A stretch of DNA of 64,000 nucleotides from Gyromitra esculenta (GCA_038503075.1 JBCAML010000002.1:3038001-3102000); one strand, 5' to 3'. Positions 9,415 to 23,500 are shown, counted from the first letter of the stretch. Translations and numbers: made by a program. The notes: generated by a model from the sequence alone, not told the origin.

Positions 9415-10911
9415 TATTTTTTTTTTTTTGGGGGGGGGGCAGTAAATACAGATGAAAATATGTCGGGCGTTGTGGGTCAGCGGGCTTGAGAGCGGTGAAA
9501 ATACTTTTTTTGTACATCTACGGTGGGGCATCGGAAAAGGATGCATTTAGCTGTATCTACTACCTTGATGCGTAAAACATTCTAGTTACGAATAATGAAG
9601 CTTTATGATCTTTTGTCATAGTACCTACCTACTTGCCCACATACGGACACAGCTGGTATCGAATCAGTCCTGCGCTGTACAGCAATTGGCTGATCAAGGG
9701 AACTGAATAGGCCTCTCTGTCTGCTGGTCTAACTTACGACTCAACACATTTCTAACCACTAGAGACGTAGTATCTTCTTGCTGCCTCAACCTGACGTCGT
9801 TTGTTATTCCCGAGTTTACATACTTTACTTCCGAGTTTGTACAGCATACGTACTATACGTAGTAGCATGCAGAGAATGAGTATGTGCCTCCACCGTATAA
9901 TCTCGGGAATAAGGAACGAGACGGATCTAAGACTACACGAGAACATTGTAGTATCACTGACCGAAGCGGCAGGATTCGTGCTCTCCCATCTAGGTCGTTG
10001 GCTCGATTGTTCACTAGCAGTATACTAATTGAGCTTCAACCAACGATCGCTCGACCAGCAAGAATACATTCCCAACCTGCTGTCTCAACCCGGCCCCGCT
10101 CCTTATTCCCGAGATTATACGGTATTAACACTATTAGCACTACCATAACCCCAGAAACGCAAAAGTACTCAGAAAACTCCCTAAGTAGATATCAACGTTA
10201 GCGCTTATCCGGGGGGGGGGTACGTATATCGAAAACCTCAGTACTGTTTCTCCGCGGAGATGGTGGTGCGTCAATACCTGCCAGCTTTCGCTATAGCCTA
10301 GATCAGTTTGCTTGTAGAGTGCCGGCCAACCCCCCCCCCTAGTAAATCAAATATCCATTCTATATACAGGTGTAGCAAATTAATGGCCCCCAAAACACTA
10401 CGATCAGATAATTAAAAATCTAGGACGTAGAACTAACTATCTGATTCCGTATACGTATCCAGCCGCTGAATAGATGCGTACAGCCGTGTAAGAAGAGTCT
10501 TGAAGCCCCTAGTAGCTACCTCGCTGGTGGGGAGAGGTGAGGTGTCGAGACTTTTCTTACAAGGCTGTACAAAACCCGCCATCAGATTACCCCCGACTGG
10601 ATTAGTTAGAATACTACGCGTACCTTGATCACTTGGTCTCAGCTGGATTTTTATCAGATTACACTACATGGGCTTACAAGTCATGCTCAGACGTAAGTCA
10701 ATGCAGTGTATTTGTATGTACATATGTTAGTAGGATTAGCTATCACGGAAAGAAAGGATATATATATATATGGGCTGGTTATTCACCCCCCAAATTTTTG
10801 CAGAATACTACACGCTCCAACATCTCAGCTATCTAAGAAGGTTCCAAATCACTGTCCAAAGAGCATCATCCAGATACAAACGTCCTCAGTTAATTGCATT
10901 CAAACTACAAG
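9415..10911. other. Gene-free stretch with homopolymer tracts
   Basis: Begins with a T run followed by a G run (9417-9439). It also contains a G run near 10210, a C run near 10331 and an (AT)n stretch near 10759. No coding frame is convincing. The last few hundred bases are the promoter region of the LDI-domain gene. Confidence 0.4.
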
Positions 10912-12988
10912 ATGTCAGAAACTGCAACAACCACAACCTCCACTGCTCCCGGGCGGGAACGTGTTATCCTCCGTGGTGAAAACCCATCAGCTCCCAGAAA
11001 GCTGCCTATAGACATATCAAAATACGATATTCTAGACCCTAAACAAGCCGGTCATCTCAGACATTTCCACAACTTAGCATCTCAACCTCCCGGAAACTGG
11101 GCATTTATGGGATCCGCCGATCCAGCACAGGTATATTTACTAGCCCCGTTCTGCGTCCAAACAAAATCCACTACAATAAGCTCACATCGTAAACAGGAAT
11201 AGCTTGATGCCTACCAGTACCAGTTAGCGACAATGACCTACGGAGCATCCGTCGCTCACTATCATCGTCTTCCGGCTCTTCGAAGCCCTTTCAAGATCCT
11301 GCTTCAGCAGCTGATCGAGAAGATGCTCAGAAGGGAAGTTTGGGGTTATTGGTACCTTACTTCGCAGAGTGGAATCACGGTGAATCCGGATATCAAGGAG
11401 CTGAGAAAGCCGTGGGCTGATCCGGTCATTAAGGAGAATATCATGGTAATCTCCGCACTTTTCCAGCGCTCTCTATAGTCGCCGTTAGCTGTCTATTATG
11501 AAATGTTGCTAATTTTGAATGTGCTCCAGTACTCTGGCCATTTGCTCTTGATGACGACACTATATGCAATGCTCTTTGATGACGATAGGTACGAGCAGGA
11601 AGATGCATTGACGTTTCTATATAACCCAGTATTCTATGGAATGGGACCCGAAAGGTTTCAATACACACGAAGCACACTCCAGGATGCTGTTGTGAAAGAA
11701 ATGGAGAGAAACGGGTGGTTGGGTGCTTGCTGCGAGCCAAATTCTATCTTTATTGTTTGTAATCAATTTCCGGTACGTAACGAATCCTATTATCTAGCTC
11801 ATCGCTATAATGCTTTCCACTAATTAGATGGATATATATATATATAGATCATTGCAGTTAGATACAACGATGTCCGGAAAGGGACGAATGAGGTTGAGGA
11901 ATTGTTGGTGAAGTATCAAGCTGCCTGGGAAGAAAAAAACACCATGTTTGGCAAAGATGGATTCTTGACAGATATCTATATGACTCAACAGCAATACAAG
12001 TTCAGCAGTGGCGGCATCGGATTTACTGCATGGTACAGTCCACTCCAAGCGCTTCCTATCGGTATCATTGAAATACTTCCTTTTGGTTGGAACTAATATG
12101 CTTGTATTAGGGCTGGCGCAATGATCAATTCGTGGAACCCAGAGCAGGCCCACGCAACCTACAACCCGCAGACCCGCGGCTTTCTCACCCGGAAAGAGGG
12201 CGGCAGAATCAACCTCAACCCACCAACCATAGCCCACGCTATCCGCCGACTTGCCGCCGCGGATGACACTATCGATCTTGCCGCGGACGAAACCCAGCGT
12301 TTGGCTTGGACCGAAATCAAGAGCGCACCGACCAAAAAGCCAATGCTTCCTTATCATAATCCAACTTTCGGTTATGTGATAGAATATACCTCTGAAGTGG
12401 CAGAAGATCCATCCATTCTCCAAGCATTGCTCAAACATGCTGATACTTACTTAACGCCCACCTGGAGCAATGGGGGGCTCTATTATAAACGATGCGAGAC
12501 GCTGCTCGACGAAGCCGAGAATCATACTCAGGTTGATCCTTTTACAGGGAATGCTGCAATTGGATACGCTCGGCTCAATGTTATTGATGGCCAGCGAAAG
12601 ATGTGGGATAAGCCTTGGACAAGCGAGAAGGTACAGAGCGAGCCTTTTGTTGATGGCGTTGGGTTCGGAGATGGTGTAGACTTTTTGAGAGCTGTTTGGG
12701 ATGAACAGGCGGGTGTCTTTGTGTTGAGCGTGGTGAGCTGGAGTGGAGAAAGTATTCAGTAAGTCTCTATACCCCTCAATCAGACGATACTCCCTCAAAA
12801 TGAATCAATCACTAATCTAAAGCAGGATCGATCCAAGGGTCTCCAATCTGCCAAGTGGTTCATACGGCATCTATATTGACGGCGAACTAACAAGGGAAGT
12901 CGAGATTAATGGGGACGAGCTCCAAATCCCCATCACAGTAGACGGGAAGTTGAAAGACATAATCATTTTGTCTTTGAGGAGAGAATAA
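10912..12988 (+). CDS. Linalool dehydratase/isomerase (LDI)-domain protein, 6 exons
   Basis: Exons 10912-11130, 11203-11445, 11530-11772, 11848-12032, 12111-12758 and 12826-12988 join without stops to 566 residues. The protein matches the LDI fold family known from bacterial linalool dehydratase-isomerase: a YSGHL motif (residues 155-159), a CEPN...VCN segment with Cys222 and Cys231 nine residues apart, and a GFTAWAGAMINSWN stretch spanning the exon 4/5 junction. In the bacterial enzyme a histidine and two cysteines with this spacing line the active site, so the catalytic pocket is probably kept. Bacterial LDI interconverts linalool, geraniol and myrcene. Fungal members have mostly unknown substrates and may act in terpenoid or polyketide metabolism. 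There is no signal peptide. No terpene synthase or P450 is in the window, so this is not an obvious biosynthetic cluster. Confidence 0.8.
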
Positions 12989-13264
12989 CAAGTTCTTGTC
13001 AGTCGTCAAACTTTAGATTAGTTATTGTGGTGCTCTATTCCCTCTCTCGTATATAAGCTCTTAATTGAGCAGAATGTCAATCCATTAGAATCAATATTGA
13101 AACCATGCTCCAGTATATCGAATGTATGAAGCTGAAATTTGTGCGCATGTATGTACACCGTGCCCCAGGAGCTCTACAACATATACGACTTGTCACATGT
13201 GTACGCCCAACCCAGTTGAACATATCCAGTTATAGGTATGTGAGAATGAAGGGTTGGTAGTTAT
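12989..13264. other. Spacer 3' of the LDI-domain gene
   Basis: Presumed 3' untranslated region of the LDI gene followed by AT-rich sequence. Nothing further is recognised. Confidence 0.4.
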
Positions 13265-14150
13265 TCATTGGACTAAATCTACGCAAAGTTCCGTGTCGCT
13301 ATAGCCCCTAAATCGCCCATAGAATTCCACGACACTGCCATGTTCCCGGGAATCTATATCTCGGAAATTTAAGAATAACTCAAGCGTGCCATCCAAAAAC
13401 ACTTCAATCATCTTTACCCTATTCTGCCATGAAACTGCCATGCATTGAAAACGTGGCAATAAATCATTTACTAAACATTAACTGATAAACCTCCCAACTC
13501 ACGTCCATAAATACCAACCCAATCCATATCAATTCCCACACGAGTTGCGCTTAAACCTAGAGTTAGTTATTATGAACTCCGGAAAGACGTATCTGAGAAC
13601 GATAGCAGGCCATTAACTTAGTGCCTATATTGCATATCCAGACCTTCAGTCGAACCAAACCAACACTGAACTTGTGCTTGGTCTCAAAACCGATATCAAA
13701 AAGATGTCCCGCCAGCAAGACAGCTTCAGCCCCAAGATTTGATAACGACCATTTCACGCTTCTATAGGCTTTCTAGTGAATCAAGTACCACGTCACGGAA
13801 TCATTCAGGCTACGAATGAGCTGTTCTGCGCCTAGCCAGTCCTTCCATTGTTGGGTTTCGTGCTATTTAGCCCAGCTCAGAGCTTTTCTATGGTTGGTCG
13901 ATTTGAACCCACAATATTAGCCAAATATGCATGCCGTGGCCTATAATTCTATAAATTCCACCAATTCCATCCCTGCCCATCATATTATCAGCATATCCAA
14001 CATCTGCTATATCGGGGGTTGATTCCCGGATTTTCATATCCACCGCTTGACCGTATTTAAAACCCTGTTTATCACAAAAATAGACTTGTTGAGCCAGGCT
14101 CAGGGCCCAATGAATCAAGCTAGGCTAGCCTGAGGCCAATGCCACCGCCG
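13265..14150 (-). pseudogene. Decayed minus-strand coding locus of unknown family
   Basis: Several consecutive minus-strand segments read like protein but are broken. Upstream, a frame ending at 13888 includes SLAQQVYFCDKQGFKYGQA. The next segment includes HETQQWKDWLGAEQLIRSL and runs in the same frame through TAG codons at 13863-13865 and 13773-13775 into WSLSNLGAEAVLLAGHLFDI. A plausible intron (CTAAC branch, CTCTAG acceptor) and a second one lead to a final exon with NRVKMIEVFLDGTLELFLNF that stops at 13265. In-frame TAG where CAG would be expected is compatible with C-to-T (RIP-like) mutation. The family is unknown. Alternative: an intact gene with introns I have misplaced. Confidence 0.4.
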
Positions 14151-17100
14151 AAGCATAGCTCCTCTGTGGGCAGTTTGATATACGTTAACCTTAAATTTTG
14201 TGCTTTAGTCTAACGCAAAATAGCCAGTTGGATCCAGCGTGGATCAGAGCGTCAGCTGACCTGCAACTATAACAGCTGTGTTTGTAGGGAAAAAGAAAAC
14301 CCCAGATACCTCACCATATCACAAATTATTAGGCCATGTGAAACAACGTTTTCTTATCTAAGATTTGCCCCGGCCGGGTGGGGTTCACGGACAGAAAACC
14401 GGAATAAAGAGACCAAGGAGAAAAACCGAGGAGCTGGAGTGGAATTAAGGGCATTGAAATTGCAATACCATTCCCAAGCCTTAAATTTCTCAAATAAACC
14501 GCGATATTGTAGTTCCATCATGGAAATAGTTCCGGCTCATAGACTATGATTCTCCGGATCAGTCGACTAGTCTTCATTTATACCAATGCTGAACTATCGA
14601 AATTCTCAGTCACCAGAAATCACTCAGCATAAACGGAAATTAGCTCACCTCATTAGAAACAGTGATCTATCGTACCCAAAGAAGAGACCTATGAGATCTC
14701 GGCCATGAAATGAGTTTCACCTAGATCGTTAAGCTCTAGAGCAACTGGCGATGCATAAAAGTTGATCACGGACCACTCTCCACTTAAGCCCATAGTGGCT
14801 ATATGAGATGCCAGTATACCCAAAAGAAAAAGATAAAAAAACTATCGAGTGAGGGTAGAGCAAATGTGTACCCAAACCCTCTGCAACACGGAAATTCTGA
14901 ATCATACAATCGCCGATAAAGCTACAATGGATGGTGAGTGAAGCTGACTTCGGTACTTGATTGTAATACGGAAATGCTTGGCAGCCGTATCCTAGATGAA
15001 AGTCACACCCGATGCTCCAAGGAATAAAGAAAATGCCCGAGAACTGCTTCCGCTGACCGTTCGGATATTGGCTTTTCATCTTTGGGCTTGATTACTCGAG
15101 AACCGGGGTAGGATGGCGTTGGCTGGGAAGGTTATAGGATCCGCTTAGAAGTAATTTAAGACCTTGGTGTCTCTCGCATACATATTGAGACTTGACTCAG
15201 TGTGAGCGCTTCGACGTGAGCTCGCATTAGGAACCAACCCCACACTCAGTTCCGCTCGCGATATCACTTCGCTGTTGGAAAGGCGGTCTCTCCCGTTGAG
15301 GATTACGATACTGACAGGAGGCATTTCGAGTGATATGCTATGATTTTATTTATTAGCATTTACCCGTCTTCGACGGCATCTCTTTCACTCCACCCCGATC
15401 GAGATGCGACCCCATCAGTTTAGCATTGTGCTGCATGAGCAGCCCATTTCCTCGCCTGCAGACCATCTGCATCAGGTTTGTCAGAGAGCAAGCCCAGGAT
15501 AACCGTTTGAAGGATCATTCCGTCGCATGTATTGGCAGATTTGCGGACAAAAACCGATCCGGTCTGACTCAAAATACCTCTTGCGACCAACCTTTATTCT
15601 AGATCCAGCTGTAGCAGAAAGATGCCAAGCCCAACCAACCCCACACAACACTGACACAAGCTCATACGCAATCACTCGCCTTCGGCTACCGGAAATTAGT
15701 TTGCAAATTTCTTGTGGTGGTGGTATTGGTCTTCATCATGTTTCTCCCTGATTTGCTCTCCCACCCACCAACCACAGCACTCATGAAGTCTCCTGATGGA
15801 TTGGATTTCAACCCTCAATGCGCAGCCAAGTTCCTCTGAAGTTTTAAACCATTGTCTGAGCATGCGCAGGTAGAGTATCAGATTTCTGTCCAGGTGATCA
15901 GTTTTAACTCGTGTGCAGCCAGAAGGGGACACCCTTCTTAAATAGACCGTTTCAGCTGCTTAGCTGTGGCCTCATGCCGACTTTATGCCGACTTTCAGAG
16001 CGACACGTTTGATGTCATGGCCATTACATACAAAGTTGATATTCAGCGACAGGTGAATATTCAACCATCTACCATTTGTCTTGATTCTCGCATCTCAGTT
16101 CACATTAAACTTGTTTTAGCTTGATATATTATTGAATTAATTTCGCTACTCCGCGGAGAGATTTCCTATTTTTCATTTATTAGATAACCGCGTCCAACAA
16201 ATCGATTTAAAAAAAAAAAGCTGCCTTGTTTTTTAGCCCTCCGTTTTGCTTTTGCTTTTGCTGCCTCTGTTCTCCGTGGCTACTGTGTCGAGAACATTAG
16301 AGCGCTCGCCGGTCGGATCGCCGGAAAAATTATTAGCATACCGTCCCGTGCATGGGGGCCACAGATCTCAATACCCGCTGGATGATTCTGGTTTTAGGCA
16401 TCCATAGTCCCATAAGAAGTTGTATCCCAAGACGATGCTCATTGACTTAAAAAATGAGTATCCAGCCTCACAATCAGTTTCCCCGTCCTTTATCTTGGTC
16501 CTGAGCCTGGATTCTTACCTCCTACAAAAGGTTTTGATGTAACTTCGCAAAGGCCCTTTACGATTCCCCGGAATAGTATGGAAATTATCATCGGGATATA
16601 GCATATATATATTTAGTGCTTATTAGATGACTGCTACAATTGGGCAAATATGCACATACTGTGCTCTCGGCTGAATACCGTCTCTCGGCAACACGGTATA
16701 CGTATGCATTGCTGAGGGAACGCAACGGACTGTATCACGCAGGTGCTGAGAATTCACTCACACCTTTAATTCTTTGTTTATGAGGTCAAAAGCCCATAAG
16801 GCGCAAAATCTGGAATGAACTTAGTGAGCCAGCCCTACCTTCGAAAATCGACCAGATAAAGTGCGCCATGAAAATATCGAAGTATAGAAATGTGTTTCTA
16901 AAAACTGCTCTCCTTGTTAGTCGTAAGCACTTAGCTTTGGACAATTAACAATGAGAGTAGAGTTAGTTTGTTTGCATTGTACCATGACCATGGTCACGGC
17001 TATATCACCCCGCGCCAATATATAAAATGCAGGGCGAAGTTGAAGTATGGAGTGCAACGAACAGGTGGAACACCCATACCCAAGATCCGCCAGTCGGTTT

Positions 17101-20100
17101 ACCGTAAGCCTTTGGGAGAAACCAAGATCCAATGAGGAATTCGATACGGAGATTAATTTGGAGGAAATAAAATACGGGTGAACCAATGAGGACCATGACC
17201 GATGCAACTCAGCCCAACAGCTGATTTGCTGAGCACCACTGCCAATGGGCAATTAACTGCAGGCAAGGGTTGCAGAGTTTACATGACTGTTCGCCATAAT
17301 GACTCTTGGCAAACTGGTTTTTGGGGGGAGTGGCGTTCGTTCTCTCGACTTCAGCCGGGCCAAAGCTCATCCGATCAAATCCCATAGATGAGTATGATTC
17401 GATTGCTGGATTCGAATCTTTGAATCGGGTCCCTTGGTGGCTAGACTACATCAAAGGCTTGACATGTTCTTGTGTGGCAGCTTTTCGCGCGCAATTTTTA
17501 GAACCTAAAGACACCAAGGAAACTGCGCCGCCATCCCGTAGAGGATCTTGATATTGATAGAAGTTACCTTGCGGAAAATAGCGGGAAAAGTGAAGGGGGA
17601 GGAAGATTGGAGGTCTGTGAGACATAGCCATTCTTGCTAAATCAAAGGCTATATGCGGTACTGCCAATTTGTAAGTTGTTTTGAACTGTACTCAGCGGAC
17701 AGTTCGTTCCTTCACGCGCCCACATGGGGGCCTAAACTTGCTGACGAGCGGTGATAGGCACTTCCTTGGTTTCATTGAGTTACCTTTTCTCCTCCGCAAG
17801 GGTTTGTTTTAGCGTAAAGATGTTTCAACGGAGCTTCCATGAAATTGCCACCAGCACGGCATGACGAATACCTGGGGTAGAACAGTCGAACGACTCTTGC
17901 TCTGTACCTAGTTTTCGATGTCAGGAATTGATGTGTTGGATATTACATATCAGAAAATAAATAAAAGTGTGGCACGTGAGAAGAGAGGCTCTCTGCATCT
18001 GCACCTTTTCGGGTTCTCCATCAGCCTGGTATCGCTGGTGCCACAACTGCTCTCGGGACTTAAAGTAAATCCAGACAGCAAAGGGTACGTACCTTTTTGG
18101 CTTCTGCCAATACTGGTCGGTATTCAAGATCGAGAATCGAAGAATCGGCATTCCACACCGAGCCAACAGTCACGCGTTTACCCCTCTCGTGGCTTAGTTC
18201 CTTTTCTCTATTTAGAGTTGCTTTTGGCGAAAAAACGAGAACAACCCAATCCGAGAAAGCCTGGCAAGGGTTGAAGCCAGTACGTAAATACTTGTACATA
18301 TGTGGCTCTCAGTTTTGCCCCCGTTTCTAGTTTCTTTTTCTCGCTGATGAACTGAGAAATGAGATCACTCCTGCTCGCAAGTCACAACTCACTTACGGTA
18401 GTTGATTCATGATCAATTGTATTGAAAATTATGCCCAACTTTGATTTTTTACCCGTGAGAAATACTCAATTGAAGCGTGTCAAGGGGTAATGCTGGTTTC
18501 TTGTGTATTCCGTGACGAGGCCAAGCAGGGAGGTAGATGTAGGATCGTAACGTTATCGTGCACCATATTATTATTATTTTGGGGGGGAAGGGTTTTCGAT
18601 TCTGCCCGAAAGTCAAGAGAGATCTGGACATGGGCGCACGTGTCTATCAACGGCGTTGCACGGACAACATGCCAAGACCTCAATCGGTGGAGGGTCACGT
18701 CGAGGAGTGGCTTCGACTCGAGTCTTTCATTTCGGGTAACCACGAGAAGGAAGGTATGACTTTTGTTGGCAGTCGTATGCAGCTGTACGTTTTTTTCTCG
18801 TTCTGCTTTACCCCACATGGCGGCTGGCCCGCGCGGCAGTGCACAGACTTGGTTTTATATGGCAACTAACGCGAAGCGTTGCTCTCCACGACGGTGATAG
18901 ATCACCAGGGAATCACCGAAGGCCGAGCTGGCTATCGATAAGTAGCTGTGATAGGTGGAGCTCCACTGCGTTGCATTCAACCATGCGGCCCAGGGATTGG
19001 GGTAGCTGACGAGCTGATGGGGTTCCGTTCTGGCAAGAAGATTGCCTGGACAGAGGGGAGGGTCTTTCTTGTCTCTGGGCTTCGCTTGAGATTATTCCAT
19101 ACTATACTCTAGTTTAGCTGTGGGGGGGGGGTGGGTGCTCTTAACATGGGTGGTGGATCAGAGTTTGGGGGTTTGCTTTCGCGGATCGAAACGCTGTGGA
19201 CATAGCATAGTCCTAGGCTCACATACGTACCTAGCCGCGGTGTTACAGGGCTTGATGGAAGAAGAGCTTGTATGTGATGCAGATGTAGTTACCCGAAATT
19301 CGAATGTGTCCCTTATGCCTTCCCTCCTGTCCTGTCCTGTCCTAGTCCTGGTCCTGGTCCTTGCAAATATCCAGTCCTGGCCGAAAGGCTTGAATTGGGG
19401 GAGACGAGCAGATTCACAGAAAGCGAGCGAGGCCAAAGGTGAATGGGTCTCATCATACATGTATGTAGTTGGCTGAGGTTCGCCTCCATTCTCTCCTTCT
19501 GCTCCGCCTTTGCTGGAGTCTGCCTCATTTTGAAGCCACTCAACCCAACTCCTGCTCTTCTTCCCCAGCGCTGGCCCGAACAAAAGATCCGGATCGTCAT
19601 CATCACCATCCTCCCTACGACTAGGGTAGCCGTTCCAAAATCAAATATCACAGCAAGTTCCATGTGTCATTGCTATATTGCTTTTTCGTAGAGAGCGTTA
19701 CTTAACCTGTTACAATCAAATCCATACCTGCTCCCCCCCCCATTACCTACTCAAGGACCAAACCTACACCCTCTGGCTGGAATCACCGGTCTGTACCCCT
19801 CTTGATCTCCCTCTGCCCTGTCTGCACTGTACGCAACCTCATTTCGCCGCATCTCACGCCCCCCCCCAAAGCAGCGGCTCTTTCGCTGCTGTTAACCCCC
19901 CCACCCCCATCAACACCATCTCTTGTATCTGTACCGAGACCTCTTTCTCAGGCCTCTTCCACTGCCAAGCATTCTGAGTTTCATCAGGAGAGACACTGAA
20001 GGGAGAAAAAGATTACAGTAGTGGTTATGCTCATCTCTGCGTACAATGCACTTCGGTAGATCGGTCATGGTGATGCGAATCTGCTAAACTTCCGTGAAAT

Positions 20101-20571
20101 TGCTATATATCTGCGGGCTGTCCCTGTCAAGCGACGGCACATTCCAAAAAAAAGAAGACTTACGTCGTGCGGCTCCGTCTCTCTGAGGTTAATCCCCACC
20201 GAAAATATTTTTTTTTGAGGGATTTCGATTTCGATCGCGACGAACGCGCTGTGGTTTCGTTCATAAAGTCCAGTTTTTTTTACCTCTTTTTTTATTTTTT
20301 TTTGCTTGTCCCGTCCCCCCACGACGGGTTCCGTTCGGAGTATAGTCTCTGTTTAGATTCGGCGGGAGGAACTTGGAAGTACAAGTAATGGTGCGGAGGT
20401 GACAGGAAACTCGTATGTTTGTGTTGTATTCCTAATCTCGAGTCTATCAATTGCTTGCTCGCTCTTCCCCGGATTTCCTCTCCGGAACATTCTGTGCATT
20501 TTTCGTCGCCAATTTGTTTCTAGGCATATGCTGGTGCTGAAATCCGTGCAGGATCCGGACCTCTTTCTGCT
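14151..20571. other. Long stretch without an intact gene
   Basis: AT-rich to mixed sequence. Isolated minus-strand segments at about 14729-15079, 15481-15675, 15696-15932 and 17921-18166 have protein-like composition (for example RKRYFESDRIGFCPQICQYM), but I could not join them into a gene. They may be further relics of the decayed locus or chance. A TCCTG-type pentamer repeat lies at 19325-19361. From about 19.5 kb the sequence becomes pyrimidine-rich and is probably the long 5' leader of the transcription-factor gene. Confidence 0.35.
19325..19361. repeat. Pentamer/hexamer microsatellite (CTGTC then GGTCCT units)
   Basis: The top strand shows CCTGT repeated three times, passing into GTCCTG-type units (TCCTAGTCCTGGTCCTGGTCC). 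It is a short imperfect tandem array with no coding role. Confidence 0.6.
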
Positions 20572-23500
20572 ATGGCTGCAACAAACCCCGACTCAAAACG
20601 GCCTCGTCTGAATTCTTGGGGATCGACCTCTTCCTCTTCGTCGCTCCCCCATGAGTTCCAGGCGCATCCTCCGCACCCGCCGTCACATCCCCAACATTCT
20701 TCGCCTTACACAGCTTCAGCGGCCGGGCCTGGATTTTGGGGGGAAATGAAAACGCCGCCCCACTCCATTCAGCATACACTATCCCACCAGAGATCGCACT
20801 CAGTTCCCTCACTGCCCCCGGGAGCTGGAGGAAAAAATGTCTCCCTCCACCATACACAACAATCTCATTCGGGACAGAGCGCCAATTCTCACACGCTAGG
20901 AACATCCAGTGGTCATTCGCCTCACTCCACCCACGCGCAGCAGATTGGCTCGCCGCTCCAGATGCCATCAGGCCCGAATTCTAATCCTAATCCCGGTTAC
21001 CAGGGCTACCAGTCCCAACATCAACTTCAAAAACCCCAGCCAGGGATCGATGGATCCTCTCCGACACCCCCATCGTCTGGTCCTGCACCTCTGATGCGAA
21101 GTGCCCTCGACCAGCAACAGGTGCAGCAGCTCCGGTCACTGTCAGTATCTGGGCATTCCACGACATCGGGAGGCCATCCTCAATATCAGCAAGACTCTAG
21201 CTATTACGTCCAGCAAGGCCTGCCACACGGCGGCGGCGATGCCCGAGGCTCCATCGGAGTAGACACTATATCACCAGGGAGTACTGCTACTCTCGCGCCA
21301 GGGCCAAGTCCAATAATGACCAGTAGTGGATTCCCCGGAGGCCCAGTTGGGATGATGAACCAGCACATGTCAGGATCCTCGTCTGTTGGCGGACAGCATA
21401 TGAATGGTGCGACAAGCCCTGTGACAACACCTACAAGTGCCGGTGGAATTATGGCAAATGGACTACAAAGTATGGGTGTGGTGACCACTTACCCACCACG
21501 TCGCAAAGCCATTAGAGCTGCTCAGGTACGTATTTTCCTTCACTAGAATTAAGTGTCTCCCTATAGTTTCTCGGTTAGGGTAGTGTCGGGGTAATGAAAA
21601 TTAAATAATGGTTGCGAAAGCACAATAAGAAGTCACTTCGTATTGGTTCTTGAGAGAGGCAAATATATATATGACGACTTAAAACCGCTGTGGAGGGTTC
21701 CTATTTTGGTTTAGCTGGGGCGTTATTGGAATAATCAAATACTAACTATTTATGTGAAGGCGTGCGATGCTTGTAGGGCTAGGAAAGCTAAGTGTGATGA
21801 AGGAAGGCCTAGCTGTGGGTTTTGCAAAGAATCTCAAATTCCTTGTGTCTACAGAGAAGTGCCTCCACCAAAGTGAGTATCCGTTGCTGGAGAGTGCATT
21901 CCATATATACCCGAAGCTAATATTGTTCGTCTAAAATGAAAGACAAGATAGAACTCTACTTCAAATCCTGGAAAGATTAGGAAGAGTCGAGAATCTGCTC
22001 GACACAATTAATTCTTCGGGGCGTACATTGGAAGCAACTGGATCTTCTGATGTTTCCGCTGCAACATCTGCTGTACGGAAGGATGTCTCGACCGTTACTG
22101 ATCAAACTCAAACTCAAACTCAAAGCCAAACTTCAGGGCCAACTATACACCAATCCCCTCCATTCTACCATCCTTCTCCTGGCGCCACTACTCAGGCGCC
22201 TGCAGTTGCATCTGCGTCTGCATCTACCAATCAAAATTCTCACACTCAGTCGTCTAATAATATACCTGTAGAGGTACTGCTCGAGGAGGACGAGCAACTT
22301 GCGATCCCTTTTCAACATACAACAGCAGCGCATAAACTTATGTGGTGGCCAGGTATCAGAAAACTCATCGATGCAGAATTTTTGGCAAACGAGGCATATG
22401 TCGTAGAGGAGGAAGAGAAACGAGGGCCTTTGCGTGTTCATGGGCGAGGGGAGGGCATCGACACTGCTGAATCATGGCTTGAAGATATGGATGAAGGGGA
22501 CACGGGATACGTCTGGGATAGCGGCGTAAGAGTTGATGAAGGATTAGAGGGAATTTGGGGGAATACTGAAGACACGCCGATGGAGGATGGCATGGGCGAT
22601 GGGACAGGATATTCACAAACACACAGGCAAACCAACGGATATTCAGAGGGTAGCGGTTTGACCACCGGGGGAGGACTAAAGATGGATCACCAAACCGTGT
22701 TGAGACTCCTGAATAGCTATCTTTCTAATATTCATATCTTGCATCCTGTGTTGGATAGATCCACTATTACAAAGATGACCTTTATGTTCGCGGATCGTGT
22801 GGCCCCGCATCCACAGCTTTCTTCGCCCACAACTCCGTATTCTACAACACCTGGCCCGGTAGGGTTAGGATTAGGCGTTAATGAAGGAGAAAACAGTGGG
22901 ATGCAATCACCAAGTCTTCATCGAAGAAATTCTTCAGCATCAGTAAAGAGGAAACGGAGTATATCTGGTGGTATTGGCTCAATGCAGCAAAGCCAAATGC
23001 AACAGAGCCAGATGCAGTCAGCGAACTCGCAGTCTTCAGGTTCTCAAAGGGCCCCTGCACAGCGTATCCCGAAAACTATCCATTCAGCACTGGTGCTCTT
23101 GGTCCTTGCGTTGGGAGCTGTCTGCCTGCATCGACGACCTGTACCTGGTGCTCTTCAACCAACACCTGCTTCCCCAGCGTTCCGAAACAGTACACCATCA
23201 TTCAAGACATCGACACCTCCGTTTTCTGCATCTACCCCACCCTATTATTCGCAATCTTTGAGCAGACAGAAAGGTCGTGAATTAAGGAATATAGACGTTA
23301 TCCCTGGATTGGCCTATTTTGGAAAAGCAATGGAAATCATGGGGGTTTTGATGGGAGGAAACGAACTTGAAAATGTTCAGGTTTGCCTTTTAGCTGGGCT
23401 GTACTGGGGCCAACTAGGAAGAGTGTTGGATAGCTGGAAATGGATTAGCTATGCTTGTATGGGCTGTCAGATCTTGGTTAGAATGTGAGTTAACCCAAGA

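Noticed and set aside
19158..19583. 141-codon minus-strand frame
   Set aside because: Includes an Arg/Thr repeat produced by the pentamer microsatellite. No protein-like domain.
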